Source of the DNA: Cryptosporangium sp044454545
GTDB taxonomy: Bacteria; Actinomycetota; Actinomycetes; Mycobacteriales; Cryptosporangiaceae
Direction of reading: 5' to 3'
Assembly: GCF_044454545.1 (NCBI RefSeq)
Contig: NZ_JBITDV010000008.1
Coordinates: 1 to 64,000, forward strand
DNA length: 64,000 nt
The notes beneath the pieces are model-generated. The model was not told the origin of the DNA and did not search any database. It saw nothing but the letters and a program-made list of their open reading frames with translations. Shown piece by piece: positions 9,198-17,320 of the stretch (the stretch's first letter is position 1; each line of letters begins with the position of its first letter). Both the position numbers and the translations under genes were made by a program.

Positions 9198-10778
9198 GTG
9201 TTAACCACTCGAGCGGCCCGGATGGTTCGGGCCCTCCTGCTCGCGGCGGCGCTGGTCGCCGGCGTGCTCAGCGCCTCGCCGGCGCAGGCGGCCGCACCGG
9301 CCGCGATCAACCTGCTGTCGAGCTCGTGCCCCACCGACATCGTCCAGGGACAGACCAGCGGCTGCGTCACCGAGCTGCAGAACCTGCTCAACGCACACGG
9401 CGCGAACATCTCGGTCGACGGCAACTTCGGCGGCGGAACGCTGGCCGCGGTCAAGCAGTTCCAGGCGTCGGCGGCGATCGGCGTCGACGGCCGGGTCGGT
9501 CCGATCACCAAGGACAAGCTCTACATCTTCAGCGGCCTGTACCCGGCCCCGGTCGATCTGCGCTCGGCGAGCTGCCCGGCCGACGTGGTCCGGGGCCAGA
9601 ACAGCGGTTGCGTCGTCGAACTGCAGAACCTGCTGCGGCACTACGGGTTCCGGGTCGAGGTCGACGGCGACTTCGGTCCGGCGACCGAGAGCGCGGTCCG
9701 CAGCTTCCAGTCGGCCAACGGCCTCGGGGTCGACGGCCGGGTCGGTCCGCAGACCAAGGCCGCGCTGTACAACTTGGACGAAGGTCCGTCGCAGGGCCTC
9801 GGGGTGGATCTCCGGTCGTCCGCGTGCCCGTCCAACATCGTGCAGGGACAGTCGGGGCTGTGCGTCTCGACGCTGCAGTCGCTGCTGAACGGCAAGGGCC
9901 AGAGCGTCTCGGTCGACGGCGAGTTCGGACCGAACACCGCGGCCGCCGTCCGGGCGTTCCAGTCGTCGGCCGGCATCGGTGTGGACGGTGAGGTCGGAGC
10001 GCAGACCAAGGCCGCGCTCTACGCCGGCACGTCCGGTGTCCCGTCGCCGATCAACCTGAACTCGTCGTCCTGCCCGACCGACATCGTCAAGGGCCAGAAG
10101 AGCGGCTGCGTCACCGAGCTGCAGAGCCTGCTCAACCACCACGGCGCCGCACTGGCCGTCGACGGTGACTTCGGCGGGCTCACCGACTCGGCCGTGCGCC
10201 GCTTCCAGTCCGACGCGGGCCTCTCGGTCGACGGCCGGGTGGGCCCGAACACGAAGGCCGCGCTCTACGGGGTCGTGACGCCGCCGTCCTCGCCCCCGCC
10301 GGGTGGCGGGTACTCGGCGATGCTGCGGGTCGCCCAGGCCGAGGCGGACGCCGGCGTCCGCGAGGGCAGCGCGCGGGCGAACTCGTACGGCCAGTCGGTC
10401 GGGCTCTCGATCTCGACCAGCGGGTACGCGTGGTGCGCGGTGTTCGTCAGCTGGGTCGCCCAGCAGACCGGCGCCACGGACTTCCGGCACAGCTACGTCT
10501 ACAACTGGGTCAAGGCGGCCCGGGCCGGCCAGCACGGTCTCTCGGTGACGACGAGCCCGGCGCCGGGCGACATCGTGGCGTTCGACTGGGACGGCAACAA
10601 CAACTACACCGGCGGCCAGGAGCACATCGGCATCGTCCGGAGCGTCAGTGGTTCGTCGTTCACCACCGTCGAGGGCAACACCCACGTCGAGGGCAACGAC
10701 AACAGCGGTGACGGCGTCTACGTCCGCAACCGGCGGACCGACTCCAACTACAACGTCCTCTTCATCCGCGTCCGCTGA
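9198..10778 (+). CDS. Secreted peptidoglycan-binding protein with four PG_binding_1 repeats and a CHAP-type amidase domain
   Basis: A 526-aa exported cell-wall hydrolase. A signal peptide (about residues 1-31, cleavage after AQA) is followed by four 70-80 residue peptidoglycan-binding repeats near 40-105, 118-185, 200-272 and 286-355. Each has SCP...GCV, a conserved cysteine pair likely to form a disulfide, and a VDGxVG motif. A Pro-rich linker leads to a CHAP-like domain with Cys413 (AWCAVFVSW), His in QEHIGIV and VEGNTH. The GTG start has AAGGAG eight bases upstream. Codon 2 is TTA, very rare in this genome type. It lies with kdpDE in a stretch not present in the M. tuberculosis order. Confidence 0.9.
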   Translation: MLTTRAARMVRALLLAAALVAGVLSASPAQAAAPAAINLLSSSCPTDIVQGQTSGCVTELQNLLNAHGANISVDGNFGGGTLAAVKQFQASAAIGVDGRVGPITKDKLYIFSGLYPAPVDLRSASCPADVVRGQNSGCVVELQNLLRHYGFRVEVDGDFGPATESAVRSFQSANGLGVDGRVGPQTKAALYNLDEGPSQGLGVDLRSSACPSNIVQGQSGLCVSTLQSLLNGKGQSVSVDGEFGPNTAAAVRAFQSSAGIGVDGEVGAQTKAALYAGTSGVPSPINLNSSSCPTDIVKGQKSGCVTELQSLLNHHGAALAVDGDFGGLTDSAVRRFQSDAGLSVDGRVGPNTKAALYGVVTPPSSPPPGGGYSAMLRVAQAEADAGVREGSARANSYGQSVGLSISTSGYAWCAVFVSWVAQQTGATDFRHSYVYNWVKAARAGQHGLSVTTSPAPGDIVAFDWDGNNNYTGGQEHIGIVRSVSGSSFTTVEGNTHVEGNDNSGDGVYVRNRRTDSNYNVLFIRVR

Positions 10779-10837
10779 TGCAGCGAGCCAACTAGGTCCG
10801 GCCCTTTCGGCGGCTCGGCGCGGGTGACCGGCCGTCG

Positions 10838-11512
10838 TCAGGGTTCGAAGCGGTAGCCCATGCCGGCCTCGGTGATGAGGTAGCGGGGGTGGGACGGGTC
10901 GGGCTCCAGCTTGCGGCGCAGCTGGGCGATGTACACGCGCAGGTAGTTGCTCTCGTCACCGTAAGCGGGGCCCCAGACCTCGCGGAGCAACTGCTTGCGC
11001 GGCACCAGCCGCCCCGGGTTACGGACCAGGACCTCGAGCATCCCCCACTCGGTCGGTGTCAGCCGTACGTCGGCGCCACCGGCCGTGACCCGCTTCGCGG
11101 CGAGGTCGACGGTGAACGCGCCGGTGGTGACGACGACCGCGTCCGGGGCCGGGGCGGCCCGCCGCAGCGCCGCCCGGAGCCGCGCCAGCAACTCGTCCAT
11201 GCCGAACGGCTTCGTCACGTAGTCGTCGGCGCCGGCGTCCAGCGCCAGCACCTTGTCGTCGCTGTCCTGCCGGGCCGAGAGCACCACGATCGGGCCGGTG
11301 AACCACGGCCGCAGCCCTTCGATGACCTCGATCCCGTCCAGATCGGGCAGGCCGAGGTCGAGCACGATCAGCTCGGGACGCTTGGAGGCCGCCGCCTCCA
11401 GCGCGGCCTTCCCGGTGGCCGCGACCTCGACGTCGTAGCCGCGGGCCCGCAGCGTGATCCGCAGCGCGCGCAGCAGTTGCGGTTCGTCGTCGACCACCAG
11501 GACGCGGGTCAC
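10838..11512 (-). CDS. kdpE: Response regulator KdpE
   Basis: A 224-aa OmpR/PhoB-class regulator: receiver domain with acidic pocket (VVDDEP), phospho-acceptor Asp in LDLGLPDLDG, LSAR and KPFGMDELLARLRA, then a winged helix (SNYLRVYIAQLRRKLEPDP, GMGYRF). It is the partner of KdpD, with the GTG start overlapping the kdpD stop as GTGA. It should activate kdpFABC under low K+ or osmotic stress, but no kdpFABC genes are in the window. Confidence 0.93.
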   Translation of the reverse strand: MTRVLVVDDEPQLLRALRITLRARGYDVEVAATGKAALEAAASKRPELIVLDLGLPDLDGIEVIEGLRPWFTGPIVVLSARQDSDDKVLALDAGADDYVTKPFGMDELLARLRAALRRAAPAPDAVVVTTGAFTVDLAAKRVTAGGADVRLTPTEWGMLEVLVRNPGRLVPRKQLLREVWGPAYGDESNYLRVYIAQLRRKLEPDPSHPRYLITEAGMGYRFEP

Positions 11513-14007
11513 TCGTCCACCTCCGGTGACGGCTTCCCGACCGGGAGCGAGACCACCATCGTCAGCCCTCCGCCAGGGGTGTCCTCCGGCTCCAGCGTCC
11601 CGCCCATCGCCTCGACGAACCCGCGAGCGACCGCCAGCCCGAGGCCGACCCCGTTCCCGGCCGGCCGGTCGCCGAGCCGCTGGAACGGGCCGAAGACCCG
11701 GTCGCGGTCCTCCTCCGGGATGCCCGGCCCGGTGTCGACCACCCGCACCTCGACGCGGTCGCCGAGCGTGCTGGCCCGGACGACCACCGGCGCACCGGCA
11801 CCGTGCCGCACCGCGTTGCTCACCAGGTTCGCCACCGCCCGCTCCAGCAGGCCCGGGTCGGCGAGCACCGGCGGCAGCGTTTCCGGGACCTCGATGCCGA
11901 TCCCCGGGACGCCCGCGTCGGCGACCGCCCGCGGCACCACCTCGTCCAGCGTGATCTCGCGGCGCAGCGGGTCGACGGCCCCGGTCTGCAGGCGGCTCAT
12001 GTCGAGCAGGTTGTCGATCAGCGCGACGAGCTGGTCGGAGGACTCGTCGATCGTCGCGTGCAACTCGTCGACGTCGTCGGGATCGAGCTCCACGGTGTCC
12101 ATGCGCAGCGCCGAGATCGCGGCCTTGATCGACGCGAGCGGCGTCCGCAGGTCGTGGCTGACCGCGGCGAGCAGGGCGGTCCGCATCCGGTTGCCCTCGG
12201 CCAGCTCCGCCGCCTCGGCGGCCCGGACGCTCAGCCGGGCCTGCCGGAGCGCGATCGCGGCCTGGGCGGCGAACGCGGCCAGCACCCGCCGGTCGGACGC
12301 CGCCAACCGGCGGCCCCGCAGCACCAGGTGCAGTGTCTCGTCGACCGGTACGTCGACGTCCCCGGTCTCGGACGGCGTCCCCACGCTGTCGATCACCGTC
12401 CAGCGCCCGTCGGTGCGCTCCAGCAGCGTCACCGCGTCCTGCCCGAACGCGTCCCTGACCTGCGTCAGCAGCGCCGGCAGCGCCCGGCCGCCGGCCAGGA
12501 CCCCGCGGCTGAGCGCGGAGAGCATCTCGGCCTCGGCCTGCGCCCTGGACGCCTCCCGGCGCCGTCGCGCGGACACGTCGACGACCCCCGCGACCGACAG
12601 CGCGACCAGCACGAACACGCTCAGCGCGACGAGGTTGTCGAATTCGGCGATCGCGAACGTCCGGACCGGTGGGGTGAAGAAGAAGTTGACCAGCACCGTG
12701 CCGGCCGCGGCCGCGAACACCGCCGGGTAGCCGCCGCCGACCAGCGCGACCGCCACCACGAAACCGAGGAACAGCAGCAGCTCGCTGGAGAGGTCGAGCT
12801 GACCCTGGACCGCCTCGAGCACCAACGTGAGGACCGGCAGGCCGATCACCGCCAGCACGAACCCGTAGATCCGCCGCCGGGCGGTCAGGCCGCCGGTCAG
12901 CTGCGGCAAGCGCAGCCGTCGCTGCCCGGCCGCCTCCGCGTGCGTCACCATGTGGACGTCGATCGGGCCGGATCTCGCGGTCACTCGCGAGCCGATTCCC
13001 TCCGACAGCGCCCGCTGCCAGCGCGGACGGCGGCTGGTGCCGAGCACCAGCTGGGTCGCGTTGGCCCCGCGGGCGAAGTCGAGCAGCGCGGCCGGGACGT
13101 CGTCGCCGACCACCGCATGGAACGTGCCGCCGAGCGACTCGGTCAGCTCGCGCTGCCGCTCGACCCGGGCCGGGTCGGCGCCGGTCAGGCCGTCGCCGCG
13201 CGAGATGTGGACGGCGAGCAGGTCGCCGCTCTGGCTGCGCGCGGCGATCCGGGCCGCGCGGCGGATCAGCGTGTCGCCCTCGGGACCACCGGTGACCGCG
13301 ACGACGACCCGTTCGCGGGCCTCCCAGACGCCCTGGATGTCGTGCTCGTCGCGGTACCGGCGGAGGGCCTCGTCGACCTTGTCGGCCGTCCAGAGCAGCG
13401 CGAGCTCGCGCAGCGCGGTCAGGTTGCCGATCCGGAAGTAGTTGCCGAGCGCGGCGTCGATCTTGTCGGCTCGGTAGATGTTGCCGTGGGCCATCCGGCG
13501 GCGGAGCGCCTCCGGGGCCATGTCGACCAGCTCGACCTGGTCGGCGGCCCGGACCACGGCGTCCGGGACCGTCTCGCGCTGCGGGACGCCGGTGATCGTC
13601 CGGACGACGTCGTTCACCGACTCCAGGTGCTGGATGTTGACGGTGGAGACGACCTCGACGCCGGCGTCGAGCAGAGCTTCGACGTCCTGCCAGCGCTTGG
13701 CGTGGCGGCTGCCCGGGACGTTCGTGTGAGCGAGCTCGTCGACCAGCGCGATCTCCGGGCGCCGGGCCAGCACCGCGTCGAGGTCCATCTCCTCGAACTC
13801 GGCCTCGCGGTAGGTGACGCGCGAGCGCGGGACGATCTCGAGGTCCCGGACCTGCGCGGCGGTCTCGGCCCGGCCGTGCGTCTCGACGAACCCGACGACG
13901 ACGTCGGCTCCGCGCGCGGCCCGCCGGCGGCCCTCCTCGAGCATCCGGAACGTCTTGCCGACGCCGGGCGCCGCGCCGAGGTAGATCCGCAACGTGCCCC
14001 GTGCCAT
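11509..14007 (-). CDS. kdpD: Sensor histidine kinase KdpD
   Basis: An 832-aa inner-membrane kinase. The N-terminal KdpD domain has Walker A (GAAPGVGKT, residues about 11-19) and LVDELAHTNVPGSRH. A universal-stress-like domain (about 230-360, with VLGTSRRPRW), four membrane helices (about 385-490) and a GAF-like region follow. Next come the H box (AAVSHDLRTPLASIK) and the ATPase domain (NLVSNAVRHG, DTGPGIP, GVGLGLAVARG). All catalytic motifs are intact. The ATG at 14007 has GGAGG four bases upstream. It is orphan with respect to kdpFABC, which may lie elsewhere. Confidence 0.94.
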   Translation of the reverse strand: MARGTLRIYLGAAPGVGKTFRMLEEGRRRAARGADVVVGFVETHGRAETAAQVRDLEIVPRSRVTYREAEFEEMDLDAVLARRPEIALVDELAHTNVPGSRHAKRWQDVEALLDAGVEVVSTVNIQHLESVNDVVRTITGVPQRETVPDAVVRAADQVELVDMAPEALRRRMAHGNIYRADKIDAALGNYFRIGNLTALRELALLWTADKVDEALRRYRDEHDIQGVWEARERVVVAVTGGPEGDTLIRRAARIAARSQSGDLLAVHISRGDGLTGADPARVERQRELTESLGGTFHAVVGDDVPAALLDFARGANATQLVLGTSRRPRWQRALSEGIGSRVTARSGPIDVHMVTHAEAAGQRRLRLPQLTGGLTARRRIYGFVLAVIGLPVLTLVLEAVQGQLDLSSELLLFLGFVVAVALVGGGYPAVFAAAAGTVLVNFFFTPPVRTFAIAEFDNLVALSVFVLVALSVAGVVDVSARRRREASRAQAEAEMLSALSRGVLAGGRALPALLTQVRDAFGQDAVTLLERTDGRWTVIDSVGTPSETGDVDVPVDETLHLVLRGRRLAASDRRVLAAFAAQAAIALRQARLSVRAAEAAELAEGNRMRTALLAAVSHDLRTPLASIKAAISALRMDTVELDPDDVDELHATIDESSDQLVALIDNLLDMSRLQTGAVDPLRREITLDEVVPRAVADAGVPGIGIEVPETLPPVLADPGLLERAVANLVSNAVRHGAGAPVVVRASTLGDRVEVRVVDTGPGIPEEDRDRVFGPFQRLGDRPAGNGVGLGLAVARGFVEAMGGTLEPEDTPGGGLTMVVSLPVGKPSPEVDE

Positions 14008-14160
14008 CTCGCCTCCGTCCGCCCGTAGCCGTGGTGCCCACCGTCGTCCCCCGAGATCCTCCACCCGCACGCCCGCCCGGCCACGCATCCTCCGGCACGC
14101 CGTCCCGCCGCGCGCACGGCACGGCGGGCGGGGCGAGTGCGCGTCCGGGCGGCGGCACGA

Positions 14161-14196
14161 CGAGGCCCGGCCCGCTCGAACGCGGGCCGGGCCTCG
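14161..14196 (-). terminator. Terminator hairpin of the dut/DUF3710 operon
   Basis: A 15-bp perfect stem with loop TCGAAC, eight bases downstream of the DUF3710 stop. No U tract, as is common in actinobacteria. Confidence 0.7.
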
Positions 14197-14203
14197 GAGA
14201 AAC

Positions 14204-14830
14204 TCAGTCCTGCTGGCTCGCCGCCTGCTCGACGACGTCCCGCGGCAACTGCAGCGGCAGCGGATCGCGCACCGGCATCGCGTCGTCACCGCGAACCACG
14301 ACCACCTGGCGCACCGACTCCATCAGCTGCGGCCCGGCAGCCGGATCGGCCGCCGCCGCACCGGTGAACGTGGCCCGCAGGAACCACCGCGGCCCGTCCA
14401 CCCCCACGAACCGCAACAGCTGCTTGCTGCCATCCGGCACCTTCACCATCGCGCGCAGTTCCGGGCCGAACTCGCCGTGCTCGTGCTCGACGACACCGCC
14501 CTCGGCGCGGATGCCGGCCTCGAGCTCGTCCCGCACCTCGTCCCAGATGCCCTCGGTGCGCGGTGCCGCGAACGCCGCCAGCTCGAGCGCGCTGGCCCCG
14601 TCGGTCAGTACGACCGAGGCGACCTGGCCCTGCTGGTTGGCCTCGACCCGCAGCTCCACGTCCTGGAGCGTCGGGACCCGCAAAGCGCCCAGATCGACGC
14701 GCTGTACGTCGTCAGAGGGTACGGACTCGGCATCCCACGGACCGATGCCCGGCTCGGTCTCGAGGCCGCCGGCCTCGAGCTCCTCTTCCCGGCCGTCCGC
14801 CGCGTGCCGGCCACGCCGACGTCGAAACAC
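14204..14830 (-). CDS. DUF3710 domain-containing protein
   Basis: A 208-aa cytoplasmic protein with an acidic N-terminus and a DUF3710 core (VDLGALRVP, WDEVRDELEAGI, VDGPRWFLRA, VVRGDDAMPVRDPLPLQLP). No known function; homologue of Rv2696c. It starts three bases after the dut stop, with ribosome site GGAGAGGAG seven bases before its GTG, so it is cotranscribed with dut. Confidence 0.85.
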   Translation of the reverse strand: MFRRRRGRHAADGREEELEAGGLETEPGIGPWDAESVPSDDVQRVDLGALRVPTLQDVELRVEANQQGQVASVVLTDGASALELAAFAAPRTEGIWDEVRDELEAGIRAEGGVVEHEHGEFGPELRAMVKVPDGSKQLLRFVGVDGPRWFLRATFTGAAAADPAAGPQLMESVRQVVVVRGDDAMPVRDPLPLQLPRDVVEQAASQQD

Positions 14831-14833
14831 CCG

Positions 14834-15301
14834 TTACTCCTCTCCTGCGGGGACCAGGGCGCGGTGCCCCCCGGTCGAACCGTGGCCACCCGCCCCCCGG
14901 ACCGATTCCGGCAGCGCGGGCGCCACCCGGAATTCGGCCCGCTCGACGCGCTGCACGACGAGCTGGGCGATCCGGTCGCCGCGCGCGAGTGTCACGGTCT
15001 CGGTGGGATCGAGGTTGATGAGGTTCACCTTGATTTCGCCCCGGTATCCAGCATCGACGGTACCGGGTGCATTCACGATCGAAACCCCGAACCGCGCGGC
15101 CAGGCCCGACCGCGGGTGCACGAAACCGGCGTAGCCCTCGGGGAGCGCAATCGCCACACCGGTCGCGACGAGAGCGCGCTGTCCGGGAGCCAGCGTGACG
15201 TCCTCGGCGGTCACCAGGTCGGCCCCGGCGTCACCCGGGTGCGAGTACGCCGGCGGGGGCAGATCCGGGTCGAGGAGTTGTACGAGTACTTCGACGGTCA
15301 T
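14834..15301 (-). CDS. dut: Deoxyuridine 5'-triphosphate nucleotidohydrolase
   Basis: A 155-aa dUTPase that hydrolyses dUTP to dUMP and pyrophosphate, keeping uracil out of DNA and feeding thymidylate synthesis. All five trimer motifs are present: DAGAD, HPRSGLA, NAPGTVDAGYRGEIKV, RGDRIAQLV and GAGGHGSTG. His replaces the usual Phe in motif V, as in mycobacterial enzymes. First gene of the dut-DUF3710 pair; homologue of Rv2697c. Confidence 0.96.
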   Translation of the reverse strand: MTVEVLVQLLDPDLPPPAYSHPGDAGADLVTAEDVTLAPGQRALVATGVAIALPEGYAGFVHPRSGLAARFGVSIVNAPGTVDAGYRGEIKVNLINLDPTETVTLARGDRIAQLVVQRVERAEFRVAPALPESVRGAGGHGSTGGHRALVPAGEE

Positions 15302-15356
15302 CCGGTTCCGTTCACGTATGGACAGGGCCGTCCGGGACGATACCCATCCCCGGCTC

Positions 15357-15362
15357 TAGGCT
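15357..15362 (+). promoter_or_regulatory. -10 element (TAGGCT) of the DUF3093 gene
   Basis: TANNNT hexamer six bases before the ATG at 15369, consistent with a leaderless transcript; no clear -35. Confidence 0.45.
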
Positions 15363-15368
15363 GGCGCT

Positions 15369-15854
15369 ATGCCTACCCGACCGGCCGTCGAGACCGCCAC
15401 GCACCGGGAACGGTGGACGGTGCCGTGGTGGGGCTGGGTCGGCGCGCTCGCGCTCGCGGTGTTGCTCGCGGCCGAGATCCACCTCGGGCAGCCGGGCGTG
15501 CGGGCCTGGCTGCCGTACGTCGTACTGGTGCCGTTGGCGCTGGTCTCGGTCGCGGCGCTGAGCCGGATCACGCTCGCGGTCGGCGACGACGAACTCCGCG
15601 TCGACGACGCCCACATCCCGCGCCGGTTCCTGCTCGCGGCCGAGTCGCTGAACGCCGACGAGCGCCGCGAAGCGCTCGGCCCGGAACTCGACCCGGTCGC
15701 GTTCGTCGTCCACCGGCCCTGGGTGCGGGGCACCGTCCGGGTCTATCTGGACGACCCGGACGACCCCACGCCGTACTGGATCGTCTCGTCCCGTCGCCCG
15801 GAGCAGTTGCTGCAGGCCCTCGACCTGCCGCTCCCGGCGCCGGAAGAGCCCTAA
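15369..15854 (+). CDS. DUF3093 membrane protein
   Basis: A 161-aa protein with two adjacent hydrophobic helices (about residues 18-36 and 44-64), then a soluble domain ending in YWIVSSRRPEQLLQAL, typical of DUF3093. Function unknown; homologue of Rv2698, divergent from dut as in M. tuberculosis. A leaderless start is indicated. The last four bases overlap the convergent gene. Confidence 0.85.
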   Translation: MPTRPAVETATHRERWTVPWWGWVGALALAVLLAAEIHLGQPGVRAWLPYVVLVPLALVSVAALSRITLAVGDDELRVDDAHIPRRFLLAAESLNADERREALGPELDPVAFVVHRPWVRGTVRVYLDDPDDPTPYWIVSSRRPEQLLQALDLPLPAPEEP

Positions 15855-16684
15855 CGCAGCGCCTTTCGCTGCTGTTTCCGCAGGTCTTCGCGTACCTCGT
15901 CGCCCAGCTTGCGGGTGGCGCGCCGGTTCAGCTCGGCACCGATCGCCGCCCCGGTGAGCAGCGGGCCGAGCGTCGTCAGATTGCGTCCCATCCGGCGCAG
16001 CAGCCGATCGCGCAACTCCTTGCGCAGACCGGCGCCGAGCACGGTGCTGAATCCGCGTCCGGCCTGGAGCAGCGTGACTCCGCGGCGGCGGGCCCAGGCT
16101 CCGAGCAGCGCGCTGCCGCGCTCGCTCGCCGATCCGCCGACCGGGAGTCCGTAGACCTCGTGCAGCTCGGCGATCAGTTTGACCTCGACCGCCACGACCG
16201 CGGCCGTCTCGACCGTGATCAGCACCGGCGCGGACAACAGGGCCGGCGGCGCGGTCCACTCGACCGCGGCGACGCTGCCACCGGCGGCACCGAGGCCGGC
16301 CGTGGTGCGGGAGGCGTTACGGATCAGCGCGTCGGCCAGATCCTCGCCCGTCTTGCCGTCGAAGTGGCGGCGCAGCGTGTCCAGGTCGCGAATCGCGAGG
16401 TGGGGCGCAGCGGCGATGACGAGATCGGCGGCCCAGTTGGCGGCGGCACGGGGGCCGCGGAACGCGCGTCCGGCCCCTTTGCCGAGGCCGGTGACCGCGC
16501 GGCCGAGCAGCTTCCGGCGATCGGCGGGCTCGAGATCCGAATTGGCCAGCCCGGCCAGCGCATCGGCGGTCTCGGGCGAGACGGGGTTCTCCGGAGTGAG
16601 CGTTCCGGACGAGTCCGCGTCGGTCTCGACGGACTGCGCCGGGTCGGTGTCAGTAGGAGCGGTGGGTTCGTGCGGTGTCGTCAT
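15851..16684 (-). CDS. Hypothetical protein with Gly/Ala-rich hydrophobic core
   Basis: 277 aa, not recognised with confidence. Residues 1-50 are acidic and Pro/Thr-rich. Residues 55-125 are amphipathic with basic patches. Residues 130-175 are hydrophobic (GLGAAGGSVAAVEW, PALLSAPVLITVETAAVVAVEVKLIAELHEVYGL) and could insert in or lie on a membrane. The C-terminus is strongly basic (LRKELRDRLLRRMGRNL). The hydrophobic segment with VKLIAELHEVYGLP resembles EcsC-like proteins weakly. It has no counterpart in the M. tuberculosis order. ATG 16684 has GAGGGA eight bases upstream. Confidence 0.7.
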   Translation of the reverse strand: MTTPHEPTAPTDTDPAQSVETDADSSGTLTPENPVSPETADALAGLANSDLEPADRRKLLGRAVTGLGKGAGRAFRGPRAAANWAADLVIAAAPHLAIRDLDTLRRHFDGKTGEDLADALIRNASRTTAGLGAAGGSVAAVEWTAPPALLSAPVLITVETAAVVAVEVKLIAELHEVYGLPVGGSASERGSALLGAWARRRGVTLLQAGRGFSTVLGAGLRKELRDRLLRRMGRNLTTLGPLLTGAAIGAELNRRATRKLGDEVREDLRKQQRKALR

Positions 16685-16779
16685 GGCGGCGATCCCTCGG
16701 GGCTAGCGGGGTAAGTGCCGGCGCGGTACCGACGATTGTCGGATACCCGCGCCACTGGCACCGCCCTTGCTCTACCCCG

Positions 16780-16816
16780 AACGGCCGGGGGCCTACCCCC
16801 GGGTGCCCCGGCCGTT
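16780..16816 (-). terminator. Terminator hairpin after the DUF4193 gene
   Basis: An 11-bp perfect outer stem enclosing a G/C-rich loop that can form an inner stem; 28 bases downstream of the stop; no U tract. Confidence 0.6.
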
Positions 16817-16843
16817 GCCAGTTCTCTGCGGCCCTCCGGGGGC

Positions 16844-17146
16844 TCAGGCCGCACATTCGGTGCAGACGTACTGGCCGTTCTTCTCTTCGGCCAGCTGGCT
16901 GCGGTGGTGGACGAGGAAGCACTGCGAACAGCGGAACTCGTCGTTCTGCATCGGCAGAACCTTGACCGTGAGCTCTTCGCCGGACAGATCTGCGCCCGGC
17001 AGTTCGAAGCCCTCGGCAACCTCAGCCTCGTCGACGTCCACACTGCCGGACTGCGAATCGGTCCGGCGTGCCTTCAGCTCCTCGAGGCTGTCCTCGCCGA
17101 TCTCCGATTCCTCGGTTCGACGTGGCGCGTCGTAGTCGGTGGCCAT
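16844..17146 (-). CDS. DUF4193 zinc-ribbon-like protein
   Basis: A 100-aa acidic protein starting MATDYDAPR, with two CxxC pairs (CSQC and CTEC) that should bind one zinc ion. Conserved across actinobacteria as DUF4193 (Rv2699c); function unknown. AGAGGA precedes the ATG by six bases. Confidence 0.9.
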   Translation of the reverse strand: MATDYDAPRRTEESEIGEDSLEELKARRTDSQSGSVDVDEAEVAEGFELPGADLSGEELTVKVLPMQNDEFRCSQCFLVHHRSQLAEEKNGQYVCTECAA

Positions 17147-17320
17147 CGTGGTCCTCTTCTTTCTTTCGGTTTGACAGCCCGGATCGCGCCGTCAACGGCC
17201 AGGCTCCCCGGCCAGGTAGGAAACCCGTTCGACCCGGCGAGCGCGGAACCTTACCGTTTCCAGCGCCCCTAATACGCACAGCCCACCGGATGTGTTCCCG
17301 ATGTGATCGAGGTGACACCG

